Positions 45,832 through 55,155 of a stretch of 64,000 nt of DNA are shown in pieces. Under the pieces are notes generated by a model. That model worked only from the letters and a program-made list of their open reading frames with translations. It made no database searches and was not told where the DNA came from. Numbering within the stretch: position 1 is the first letter of the stretch; every line of letters starts with the position of its first letter. The translations under genes and the position numbers were made by a program. This DNA comes from Pristionchus mayeri (lineage: Eukaryota; Nematoda; Chromadorea; Rhabditida; Neodiplogasteridae): positions 4,216,001 to 4,280,000 of the forward strand of contig BTRK01000004.1 of NCBI GenBank assembly GCA_036245805.1. Reading direction: 5' to 3'.

Positions 45832-46712
45832 ATGCTTCTGAACTGCAATGATTATCTGACTAACCCTGAGTGCAGGCAAGTATTAATCACTGCGTTTATT
45901 TCAATATTATTGTTAGTGTTGTTCACTCGGCCGTTTTTTTTGTTTTTTTTAAGAGCGCTCTTCGATTGAGAGGTCATTTAATTTCGCTCATAAACGACGA
46001 GCGCTCGAGAATGCCTGAGCGTTCAGGAGCGCTCTTGGTGAGAGGGCCCTTCATATTCGAGTCGAAACTTGCGCACGCGAACTCTCGGCCATTCTCTAGC
46101 GGCCGCCAATCGCAAGCAGTTATGAAAAATCGATCAAAAGCTAATCATTCATACTGAATGCGAGCTTAGAGTGCCTTGAATAACTATTATTTATTGCAGA
46201 ATGATCTTGGCATTTTCTGACGTTACTCTTCGAGAAAGTTTGTGGAGCGTTACTGCAACAAAGACGTTTATGGTTCTTGAAATCATAGTTATTCTTACCG
46301 GAATCTTCTTTGCTAGCATCGGTTTATACGTGCTACTCGCAAAAGTGAATTACGAATCAAATTTCTAATTTTTTGATCTAATTTCTCAGGAATTGTCAAT
46401 ACATCCGAATCTCAAACGAATCTTGCTTACGCTCATTTCTCACGTGTACGTGACGGCAGGATGTAGAACTGTCATGTTCTTGTTTGAAACAGGAGTCATC
46501 GACATCAAAGGTACAATAGGGAAGAAAGTACTAGCATTTGAAATCTTGAAAGTAGCCGAATCATCTTACAATTTGCTACTGTTTACCTCAACAATTCATT
46601 TATATGAATGTATTATTTACCCGGGAATGTTCATTGGATTCGTAAGTTTCCTTTCTAAGCAATAGATCATGTCTCTTCTAGATTGTCGAGAGAATTTTCG
46701 CTACAGTTCATA
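45832..46712 (+). pseudogene. Sra-superfamily receptor, 5' half (split gene)
   Basis: Tandem paralogue of the receptor at 43625. Exon 1 MLLNCNDYLTNPEC has the same GC donor, exon 2 starts MILAFSDVTLRESLWSV, exon 3 has ELSIHPNLKRILLTLISHVY and CIIYPGMFIGF (no nonsense codon), and exon 4 begins IVERIFATVH. Exon 4 stops dead at 46712, where a mariner starts at the TA of the codon after VH. The rest of the gene is found in inverse orientation at 52089-53034. Intron 1 is about 150 bp longer than in the sister gene, with an inserted GC-richer block around 45950-46110. Confidence 0.85.
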
Positions 46713-47156
46713 TTTTGGTGTCCGGAAAGTTCGTATAATTTTTTGTTTTTATTTTTATTCAATGCTTTACAATTCTCAGTGACCAATGTATGCCCCCTTC
46801 TTTCTCACTACCTCCCTGCAGCGATTGGGCAGGGTCTCGATTCCTCTCTTCCAGAATGCGGGTTTCTTCGAGACCGCCCAGTTCACGAAAGCCCTCACAA
46901 CTTCATCTCGATTCTTGAACTTCTTTCCTTTGCAGAAGTCAGAGAGAGAGCGGAAGCAGTGGTAGTCGCATGGGGAGAGATCCGGGGAATACAGTGGATG
47001 GGGAATCCTCTCGATCTTATACTTATACTTATACTTATACTTTATTCACCATCAGGGTAGGAGAGAGATTATGCCTTGAAGGCGTCGAAGAAGGGAGATC
47101 AGGTGGTATTTTGGGCTCGGGCGAGCGTGTGGGTGGGGATTGTGTGGCAGTCCGTG

Positions 47157-50002
47157 TTACATTCTTATGTTGGAAGAGTGGAGGACATTCATGGGAGAGT
47201 TTTTCATAAGGCGACGGAAAGGGATACGGGGCATGGTAACTATTTGGTTGGGAAGGGAATTCCAGAGCGTTAGTGAACGAGTGGCACAAGAAGTTATGGA
47301 AGATGGACTAACGAATGGTAGAGCTATGCGCAGACTGTGAGAGGCACGGAGACTACGAGTGAGAGGAGCAATCGAATAGAGACTAGAGGTGTCGAGGAGA
47401 ACATAGTCATGCAATGAGTCATACAGGAAGTAAATATCGTTCAAAGAACGTCGATATTCAAGTGTCTCTATTTGGAAGTGCTTAAGCCTATCAGGGTAAG
47501 TCAGGTAAGGCAATTTAGATCGGCCCAGAACACGTCTAGTGAATTCGCGCTGCACAGATTCGATTTGATTAACCAAACCAATAGCAATAGGATTCCAAAT
47601 TATGGTTGAGGACTCAAGAAGAGGGCGAATGTAAATTTTGTATGCCTTAAGCAATATATCAGCCGAGGTTGTGAGGAAAGATCGAAGTAAAAGATTGCAC
47701 ATGGACCTGGCTTTTCTAGTTATTTGAGCAATATGATGGCCAAAGTGCAAGTTGCTAGAGAAGAAAACACCTAGGTCGCGAACTTGTTCTTTCGGGGAGA
47801 TGATATTACCATTTAGGACATATTGCGATCTATTTTTAAGGCGGCCAAGATGGAGTACAGTACACTTAGGAACACTGATAGTCATGTTCCACTGAGTAGT
47901 CCACTGCTCTATACTAGTAATAGCTTTTTGGAGATCAGCACTATTATCAGGAACAGTTGCGTATATTTTAAGATCATCAGCGAATATGTTATATTTAACC
48001 GTAGGAGGAATGCATTTGCCCAAATCATTAACGTATATGATAAACAACAATGGGCCAATTGCTGAGCCCTGGGGGACCCCAGATATAATAGGAGAGGGAG
48101 GGGATAGATGATTACTAATAAAGACACGTTGAGATCTTCCAAGGAGATATGACTCGAACCATTTTACAATATGTTTAGAGACACCCAGAGAGGAAAGCTT
48201 ATGCATGAGAAACCTTAAATCAATAGAGTCAAATGCCTTTTGATAGTCGAAAAATATGGTATCTACTGATTTCTTACGACTCAAAGACAGAGTATAGAAC
48301 GAAAGAGTTTCGCAAAGGGAAGTTGTAGTGCTTCTTTGTTTACGGAACCCAGCTTGGCGCACATCTAGCAAAGAATGTGTATCTAGATAGGTTGTTAACT
48401 CATTAATTAGAATTTTTCAAAAATTTTAGAGGCGGTGATTGTGAGGGAGATAGGGCGATAATTTGAGATTTCTGCATTGCCGGCCTTTTTAGGAATTGGC
48501 TTGACATGAGCAATTTTCCACTGGGAGGGAGCAATACCAGAAGTAAGTGAAATATTAAAAATGATGGAGAGGGGACTGGCGATTGAAAATTTGCATTTGG
48601 TGAAGACCAAATTTGGAATATTATCAGGAGAACCATTTATTTTAGGAACCAATTGTGAAATGGCAATAAGAATGTCACCAATTGGAATGAAGGGGAGGTC
48701 AAATGAGGAATCAGGGAGAGGAAGCGTAAGAGGTGGAGAAGTCTTAGGGGGAGTTTGGACCCTGGAAAAGAATTTTGAAAAAGCAGTTGCCTTATCCTTA
48801 TCGGTTAAGAGGGCATTTCCGCAAGTGTCAGTAATCCCAGGGAGAGACGAGGTGTTTACCTTGAATCGGGATTTACAAAATTGGAGGAAAAGGTTAGAAT
48901 TATTAGAACTTATGGCATTGCTTTCACGCTTTATCTCGAAACTTTTAAGAGCCTTTTTAAACCTCACTCGTAGGGAGTGAGTAGCATCGCTATTAGGTGC
49001 ACGCTCATGTAACTGCTGTAACCTATCGTGCAATTTACTCAAATGTTTCGGATAACCAGAGGATGTTTTCACAGTTTTGAGAGGAACATAAGCATCTAGA
49101 ATGGAGTTTAAAAATTCGCTAAAATATTTGTATGCTTCGGTAGCAGTCATGTTAGAGAGAGCAATCGTCCAATTATGCATTGCAATATGGTTATTTATCA
49201 TGTCCCAATTGGCTAGGTGATAATTTCTAGAAGGTTTAGAATTGGAACCCAGAGAGGTCTCGAACGTAATAGATAAAGAGATACTGACATGGTCAGAAAG
49301 GGGGATGTCAGGCTTTGCAGATTTAATAATGGGAGAATTGCAGAGTGCAAGATCAAGTATATTTTTCCCTCTGGTAGGAAAGTCAATGTATTGGTTGAAG
49401 CTTTTTGTAGTTATAAGATCTAAGAAAGGAGTTGTGAAAGAAGTGGACGAAGAATAGGTGTACCAATCTATAGATGGATAGTTAAAGTCACCAATTATTA
49501 AAGAAGGGTGCTGGCAGCTAGTTGCCAGATTCAGGTAATCTAAGAAAGGGAGATTTGAAGAGAGTGGGGAATTAGGTGCTCGATAGACAGTAATGATTCT
49601 GAGGGAATTAGTATGAATTGATGGAGAATTGGAGTAAATATCAATAGTAATGCACTCGTAGCCAGGTATGATTAAGGAAGACACAAAGATAGGGAGTAGT
49701 TTAGAGTGCGCATAGATAAGTACTCCACCACCTCTAGAATCAACGCGATCGGATCGGAATATAAAGTAGTCACTTAGGTCTCTCAACAGAAGAGCATCGC
49801 TATCCGCATCGCTAAGCCAAGTTTCGGTGAGTGCAAGAATGTCAAGATTACGATGCAAAAGTAGGAGGGTTATGGTATCTATAACGTTCCTAACACTCCG
49901 GCAATTAGCAAAAAGTAAGGAAAGATTTTGACTAGATTTGGAGCCGTTAGGAGGGGCACAATTTAAGAGGGTTCTAGAAAGATAGGGTAGGGTAGGACTC
50001 AC
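47157..50002 (-). pseudogene. LINE ORF2: endonuclease-reverse transcriptase with one frameshift
   Basis: The N-terminal half (50002-48407) is an APE-type endonuclease: LLFANCRSVRNVIDTI, DILALTETWLSD, RGGGVLIYAHSK, SLIIGDFNYPSIDW, GKNILDLALCN and PLSDHVSIS. The start of the reverse transcriptase follows (WKIAHVKPIPKKAG, NYRPISLT, ASKIFEKF). The C-terminal half (48371-47157, other frame) continues with QAGFRKQRSTTTSL, FFDYQKAFDSIDL, ISGVPQGSAIGPLLF, FADDLKIYA and C-terminal LTLWNSLPNQI. A single base is missing in an A-run near 48414, so translation would stop. Everything else looks intact. ORF2 begins 18 nt after ORF1 ends. Confidence 0.92.
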
Positions 50003-50020
50003 GGCGCTGCCACATAATCC

Positions 50021-50905
50021 CTAGAAGAGAGAGGGTGCTCGTTTGTCCTCCACCGTCGTACCACCTGAACCAGTTTGAGAAGGGGCTTCTTCGGCTACTT
50101 TCGTCTTATTGTTGCGAGTAGAAACATGAGGCATCGGTCGATCGGTAAGTGCTTTCGATGGTTCGACAGTTGATGAATTGGATTGCGGGATCGTGGTCTT
50201 TGTCTGTCCTTTCGGGAGTTCCTTCTTATCTTGAGTATTACGGTAGTGAGAGGGGAGAGGGCGGAAGTTCGGACCACGGAATTGAATCAACTCACAGTCA
50301 CGAACTCCCCATTTGAGGCAATTTGCTTCGATATTACGCTTGCGAGCTTCGTCACGAGCGTTACGTTCTTGCTCCAGTTCAGAGGGCATGAGATCCCTCC
50401 TTACAAACATGGACGGCTCGAAGAAGGAAGGGCGAGCAACCGAGCGGATTCCAATTAGGAGACGATCACGGAGGATTGTCGATGGAAGGGAGTACTTGAT
50501 TATACGCTTTCCGGGAGGCTTGTTTTCAGGAAAGCGATGATGGGTGATTTGACCTTTGTCGTAAGCTTCCTTAAGCTCGGAATCATTCGTCACATTAATG
50601 ATGTTCTTGAGGGTAGATTCATCGTGCGCGGCGGTTTCCTGAGGTGTGGATTTCTCAGTAGAACCAACCAGAACAGCTCTCTGCGACTTGCTTCTTATCT
50701 TGTCCGAATCAGCTAGGGCGCGTACAACCGAGGCATACGTGCAGTTGCCGATCGAGGGCGGGGCAGCGATAGAAGTGGAGAGGGAGGCGGGAAGGTTCGA
50801 AAGGGAAGCTCCATACTTGTCTAGCTTGTCGTGGAGACTCATAACGAGTTCGGTGAGGCGGTCTACGGACTCCTGAGACGCCATAGGGGGCGGGGAGGAG
50901 GGCAT
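50021..50905 (-). CDS. LINE ORF1 protein
   Basis: ORF1 of the CR1-like element, 294 residues from MPSSPPPMASQES (a start at 50884 is also possible). A predicted helical N-terminal stretch (DRLTELVMSLHDKLDKYGAS) precedes a Ser-rich part. The conserved C-terminal block has RRDLMPSELEQERNARDEAR and KRNIEANCLKWGVRDC, the pattern of nematode LINE ORF1 nucleic-acid chaperone domains. No zinc knuckle is visible. By accident of insertion this frame is continuous with the upstream mariner transposase frame, which starts at 51751. Confidence 0.8.
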   Translation of the reverse strand: MPSSPPPMASQESVDRLTELVMSLHDKLDKYGASLSNLPASLSTSIAAPPSIGNCTYASVVRALADSDKIRSKSQRAVLVGSTEKSTPQETAAHDESTLKNIINVTNDSELKEAYDKGQITHHRFPENKPPGKRIIKYSLPSTILRDRLLIGIRSVARPSFFEPSMFVRRDLMPSELEQERNARDEARKRNIEANCLKWGVRDCELIQFRGPNFRPLPSHYRNTQDKKELPKGQTKTTIPQSNSSTVEPSKALTDRPMPHVSTRNNKTKVAEEAPSQTGSGGTTVEDKRAPSLF

Positions 50906-52088
50906 AGAGAGGAGGAAAAGGCGAGTCGACCACTCAACACGAGAAATGAACACGGGAATGATCTTCAGCTCGTCCATTTTCTTCTGGGTCATCTTCGCTC
51001 GATGTGGGCGAGCATTGTCCATCAGAAGAAGAATTTTGCCCTGGTTCAGGAGTCTGGGAGGGACTCTGATCGCGACATCTTCCAGTTGTTCAGAGAAGAG
51101 GTCGGTATTGATGCTGGTGCCAGGGGCGAGGATCTCCCAGTAGATGGGACCGAGCACTGAGAAGAAGAAGCAGAGGAGTTCCTTCTTTCCGTGCTCTTCC
51201 TTCTTCGGGACGGGCGTGGGCTTCTCATCTGCATCCACCCATTGCAGTCTCCTCACAGGGTTATCGTACGTGATCCACTTCTCATCTGTAGCGATGATGG
51301 AATTGACCCATCGAAGATTGGATCTACGATGGAGCAATTCCCGACAGACTTGAACACGATTTTTCAGCTGTTCGGGGGAGAGGTCATGGGGAATCACTTG
51401 TGGGAGTTTCGGCTTCTTCCCAGATCGATGGAGGATATTGGACACCGTTGATCTGGGAGTACCAGTATCCTTCTTCAACTCACGCACACTGGCCATGGGC
51501 TTGCGCTTCAGTATGCGGAGAACGAGAGGCTGATCGAGGGAGGGAGGGCGTCCAGAGCGGGGTTGATCATCGAGACCAAACTCCCCTTTCTTGAAGCGGG
51601 AGAACCACTTATAGCAGAAGGGTATGGAGGGGGCGTCAGCTCCTTCCGACTGGGCCAGGGCAGAGTGGGCCTCCTTCACGGATCGGCCAAGACGGTAGTA
51701 ATGAAGTAAAACTGCTCGGAGGTAGAGATGGGAGTCCATCACAAGAATCAATGTAGCAACTAGGAGACTGATTAAATCTTCTCACTACTCAACGTCAGAA
51801 TGATGCAATACATTGTTGACAAACAGATTGCGCAATCACTGCATTTGATCGCGAACTGACTTTTTTCCGAAGCATTATACGAACTTTCCGGACACCCCAA
51901 TAGTTAGAACCTGGTCATTCATTTGCCACATTTTTCTCAGTGCAATTAGTCACAAGAAGAAAATAATTCCGATATTTAAAATGTAAAAGTCAAAAGCATG
52001 TTCTTGACGACCGAGAACTATTTCATGAATATTTACATGTTTTTGTATTACAATTGATTCATTTTTTGTATTACAATAAATTCATGGA

Positions 52089-53034
52089 TTATGCCCACGA
52101 GCCGATGAGATGGTTGAAGTGAGAATCGGCAGTCACTTCGTTCACTCTTGCCACCTGGATTACTGTCGGAGCAGGGTAAACATCGACAACTGAAATAATT
52201 AATTTGCCGAGATTATTGAGCTAACGGCTTGAGCTAACGGCGAAATTCTCTCCTCAAAGATGGGAGCGCATACAGAATTAGTGCAACAGAACCAGTCGCG
52301 TTTCTTAATCATCGATTTACATTCGTCATGATTAAAGGAGCACAAGCGTTACTAACAAATCATGAGATAACTCGAAGAATTCTCCAAACATCGTTGATAA
52401 ATTTTCATCCTGAATTTGCATATAAAGATAAATCATATTTTTGTAAATGATATCAAACAGGACTAAAGAATACAAGAATTAGGCACCTTTCCACTAAAAT
52501 AGATATGAAGAATTAGTGCGACGGGAGTTGACGAACAAGCTACTGCTGTGAAAATCGTACAATGCATTAGAAACTGAGAATTGAAAATAATATAAATATA
52601 CGTTTTAATTCTCACTCGAAATATTTGGAAATTCTCGACCAGTTGAAATTTCTTCGAACGGGAGTATGAAACGGCAGAGTAAACCTTCTTTAGATGGGCA
52701 CGGTTTCTTTTATAAAGTAAGACGGCTGTCTATAAAATAGATTTACATATTTCGAGCTTCATTTTTTACTATTATTCCAGCAACAATCAGCAGAGAAAAG
52801 TACGTAAGAACAACGATAATAGTTATCAGAAAGCTGTGAACAGCTTCTGAACGATAATTATACGGAGTTATTAGCATCAAAATATAGTACAAACCTATCG
52901 ACACAGTAATGGAAGTGAGAAGGTTAATCGAGATGATAACAATAATTATACCCGTTGAAATTACGGTGCTTCTCATCATCTGAATAAAGTGTGTTACACA
53001 GAAAGGAAAGATTCTCACCTCATATTTTTCAATA
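52089..53034 (-). pseudogene. Sra-superfamily receptor, 3' half, inverted
   Basis: Reading the minus strand from 53034, the sequence opens TATTGAAAAATATGAG followed by GTGAGAATC, i.e. the rest of exon 4 (residues IEKYE) and its donor. Exons then match the sister gene: MMRSTVISTGIIIVIISINL, FLITIIVVLTYFSLLIVAGI, the LSxxFQLxEN region near 52620-52700, and a C-terminus VNEVTADSHFNHLIGSWA with stop at 52089. It is the missing 3' half of the gene broken at 46712. The segment lies between mariner A and mariner B. Confidence 0.88.
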
Positions 53035-54277
53035 TTGGGGTGTCCGGAAAGTTCGTATAATGCTTCGGAAAAAGTCAGTTCGCGATCAAATGCAGTGATT
53101 GCGCAATCTGTTTGTCAACAATGTGTTTCATCATTCTGACGTTGAGTAGTGAGAGGATTTAATCAGTCTCCTAGTTGCTACATTGATTCTTGTGATGGAC
53201 TCCCATCTCTACCTCCGAGCAGTTTTACTTCATTACTACCGTCTTGGCCGATCCGTCAAGGAGGCCCACTCTGCCCTGGCCCAGTCGGAAGGAGCTGACG
53301 CCCCCTCCATACCCTTCTGCTATAAGTGGTTCTCCCGCTTCAAGAAAGGGGAGTTTGGTCTCGATCATCAACCCCGCTCTGGACGCCCTCCCTCCCTCGA
53401 TCAGCCTCTCGTTCTCCGCACACTGAAGCGCAAGCCCATGGCCAGTGTGCGTGAGTTGAAGAAGGATACTGGTACTCCCAGATCAACGGTGTCCGATATC
53501 CTCCATCGATCTGGGAAGAAGCCGAAACTCCCACAAGTGATTCCCCATGACCTCTCCCCCGAACAGCTGAAAAATCGTGTTCAAGTCTGTCGGGAATTGC
53601 TCCATCGTAGATCCAATCTTCGATGGGTCAATTCCATCATCGCTACAGATGAGAAGTGGATCACGTACGATAACCCTGTGAGGAGACTGCAATGGGTGGA
53701 TGCAGATGAGAAGCCCACGCCCGTCCCGAAGAAGGAAGAGCACGGAAAGAAGGAACTCCTCTGCTTCTTCTTCTCAGTGCTCGGTCCCATCTACTGGGAG
53801 ATCCTCGCCCCTGGCACCAGCATCAATGCCGATCTCTTTTCTGAACAACTGGAAGATGTCGCGATCAGAGTCCCTCCCAGACTCCTGAACCAGGGCAAAA
53901 TTCTTCTTCTGATGGACAATGCTCGCCCACATCGAGCGAAGATGACCCAGAAGAAAATGGACGAGCTGAAGATCGAGAGGATTCCCCATCCACCGTATTC
54001 CCCGGATCTCTCCCCATGCGACTACCACTGCTTCCGCTCTCTCTCTGACTTCTGCAAAGGAAAGAAGTTCAAGAATCGAGATGTAGTTGTGAGGGCTTTC
54101 GTGAACTGGGCGGTCTCGAAGAAACCCGCATTCTGGAAGAGAGGAATCGAGACCCTGCCCAATCGCTGGAGGGAGGTAGTGAGAAAGAAGGGGGCATACA
54201 TTGGTCACTGAGAATTGTAAAGCATTGAATAAAAAATAAAAACAAAAAATTATACGAACTTTCCGGACACCCCAATA
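53033..54277 (+). mobile_element. mariner copy B, full length
   Basis: The element 53035-54275 (1241 bp) has perfect inverted ends TTGGGGTGTCCGGAAAGTTC and TA on each side. It carries a complete transposase frame. The orientation is opposite to copies A and C. Confidence 0.95.
53183..54211 (+). CDS. mariner transposase (intact, DD34D)
   Basis: Cut-and-paste transposase of the mariner group, up to 342 residues; MDSHLYLRAVLLHYYRLGRS at codon 5 (53195) is the likelier start. The N-terminal helix-turn-helix region includes FCYKWFSRFKKGEFGLDHQP and GRPPSLD, and a second HTH TPRSTVSDILHRSGK. The catalytic triad is D in IIATDEKW, D in LLMDNARPH, and D in PPYSPDLSPCDYH; 34 residues separate the last two, the mariner DD34D signature. 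The frame runs without stop to KKGAYIGH. With intact ends it may be active or only recently silent. Copies A and C carry related but broken frames. Confidence 0.93.
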   Translation: MILVMDSHLYLRAVLLHYYRLGRSVKEAHSALAQSEGADAPSIPFCYKWFSRFKKGEFGLDHQPRSGRPPSLDQPLVLRTLKRKPMASVRELKKDTGTPRSTVSDILHRSGKKPKLPQVIPHDLSPEQLKNRVQVCRELLHRRSNLRWVNSIIATDEKWITYDNPVRRLQWVDADEKPTPVPKKEEHGKKELLCFFFSVLGPIYWEILAPGTSINADLFSEQLEDVAIRVPPRLLNQGKILLLMDNARPHRAKMTQKKMDELKIERIPHPPYSPDLSPCDYHCFRSLSDFCKGKKFKNRDVVVRAFVNWAVSKKPAFWKRGIETLPNRWREVVRKKGAYIGH

Positions 54278-54382
54278 GATATGTAAATTTATCAAGGATG
54301 CGTGTGTCTTTCATTGGTCAATTGTACTTGTAAGCTGAACACACTTCCTATCTCTTCTCTTGATCTCGTTCGCTTGTTTTGA

Positions 54383-54487
54383 ATGCATGTGAGGAATCGT
54401 CTGACTCTCCTCATATTACACACTCTCTCGCTGGCTAGAGAAAGCAACAGATAATACAATATGGAGAGAGTCGCAACTCATGCGTGT
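54383..54487. mobile_element. hairpin MITE 6 (hAT-type, 7/8 TSD match)
   Basis: The element 54391-54479 (89 bp) has flanks ATGCATGT and ATGCGTGT. Ends are GAGGAATCGTCTGAC and complement of GAGTTGCGACTC; the arms carry CTCCTCATATTACACAC. It lies upstream of the SEC14-GOLD gene. Confidence 0.75.
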
Positions 54488-54991
54488 CTTGCGTGCAAAC
54501 TAGAGTTGGGAGTTATTAATGGCATCAGAACTTTGTTGTTGGCCAACGTATAATGTGTTAGCTCTCACTATTTGTTTTGTGACCCGAATACAACATAAAT
54601 TTGTTTTGTCGAATCGATTTCTATTAATGGAGATGTTGCACGGTTGTTAATGAGGAAAACCAAAGACACATTTTTAAGGGAGTATCATGTGGATTCTTTT
54701 TTGCTTTGTACACATGTCAGATTCTTTTTAAAGCCCAATGGTCATTGTCCACTAATTTCTTCGGGAAAGTCTAAGGGATCAAAAACGTCGGCGATAATAT
54801 GGAAGTGCACATAAAACTTCGTCGATCACAGAGTTCATTGAAAACATTATCGCTCTTTTTGCACTATCATTTTCTCTTTCTCCTCGTTCTCCTTATCTAA
54901 TCTCTCTTTCCCGCCTGTGCGCCCTTGCATAGGCTTATCTATGCGTCCTCATTTCGCATTATACTTTTACATCGATCAGACGTTAGATAGT

Positions 54992-55100
54992 TAGAAGCTG
55001 AGCAATGGTCTGACTCTCTTCAGTTTACACGCTCTCTCGCCAGTCAAATAGACGAGAGAGAGTGCAAACTGAAGAGAGTCAGACGACTGCTCTAGAAGCT
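54992..55100. mobile_element. hairpin MITE 7 (hAT-type, exact 8-bp TSD)
   Basis: The element 55000-55092 (93 bp) is flanked by exact TAGAAGCT repeats. Ends are GAGCAATGGTCTGAC and complement of GAGCAGTCGTCTGAC; the arms are paired over about 40 bp with CTCTTCAGTTTACACGC. It ends 64 bp before the start codon of the SEC14-GOLD gene, so it is in the promoter or leader. Confidence 0.88.
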
Positions 55101-55155
55101 TGTTGTCTTCATTGTTGCCGTCGAGTTTCATTGCAACCATTACTTCTCTGTCAGA

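Larger units (their letters stand above)
47013..50965 (-). mobile_element. CR1-like non-LTR retrotransposon inserted in mariner A
   Basis: The element 47019-50959 is on the minus strand. It is flanked by GATCTT (47013-47018 and 50960-50965), a 6-bp target duplication of mariner sequence. The 3' end is a tail of four GTATAA repeats rather than poly(A), as in CR1-type elements. It has two frames: ORF1 (50905-50021) and ORF2 with endonuclease and reverse transcriptase (50002-47157). The 5' leader before ORF1 is only about 50-75 nt, so it is full length or only slightly truncated. It is younger than the mariner it interrupts. Confidence 0.93.
46711..51902 (-). mobile_element. mariner copy A, interrupted by a LINE
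   Basis: The element 46713-51900 lies between TA dinucleotides. The right end is perfect (GGACACCCCAA) and the left end has two changes (TTTTGGTGTCC for TTGGGGTGTCC). Without the 3.94-kb LINE and 6-bp target duplication it is about 1.24 kb, like copies B and C. The transposase N-terminal two-thirds is at 50966-51751 (minus) with helix-turn-helix region and the first two catalytic Asp (IIATDEKW and LLMDNARPH). The C-terminal third with PYSPDLSPCDYH is at about 46756-47018. It has inserted in exon 4 of the receptor. Confidence 0.93.

Noticed and set aside
46970..47340. Plus-strand frames over the LINE 3' end
   Set aside because: They are antisense to the reverse transcriptase C-terminus and the GTATAA tail.
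50021..51751. 576-codon frame as a genuine host gene
   Set aside because: It is a mariner transposase frame running into an inserted LINE ORF1; the target duplication shows the exact junction.
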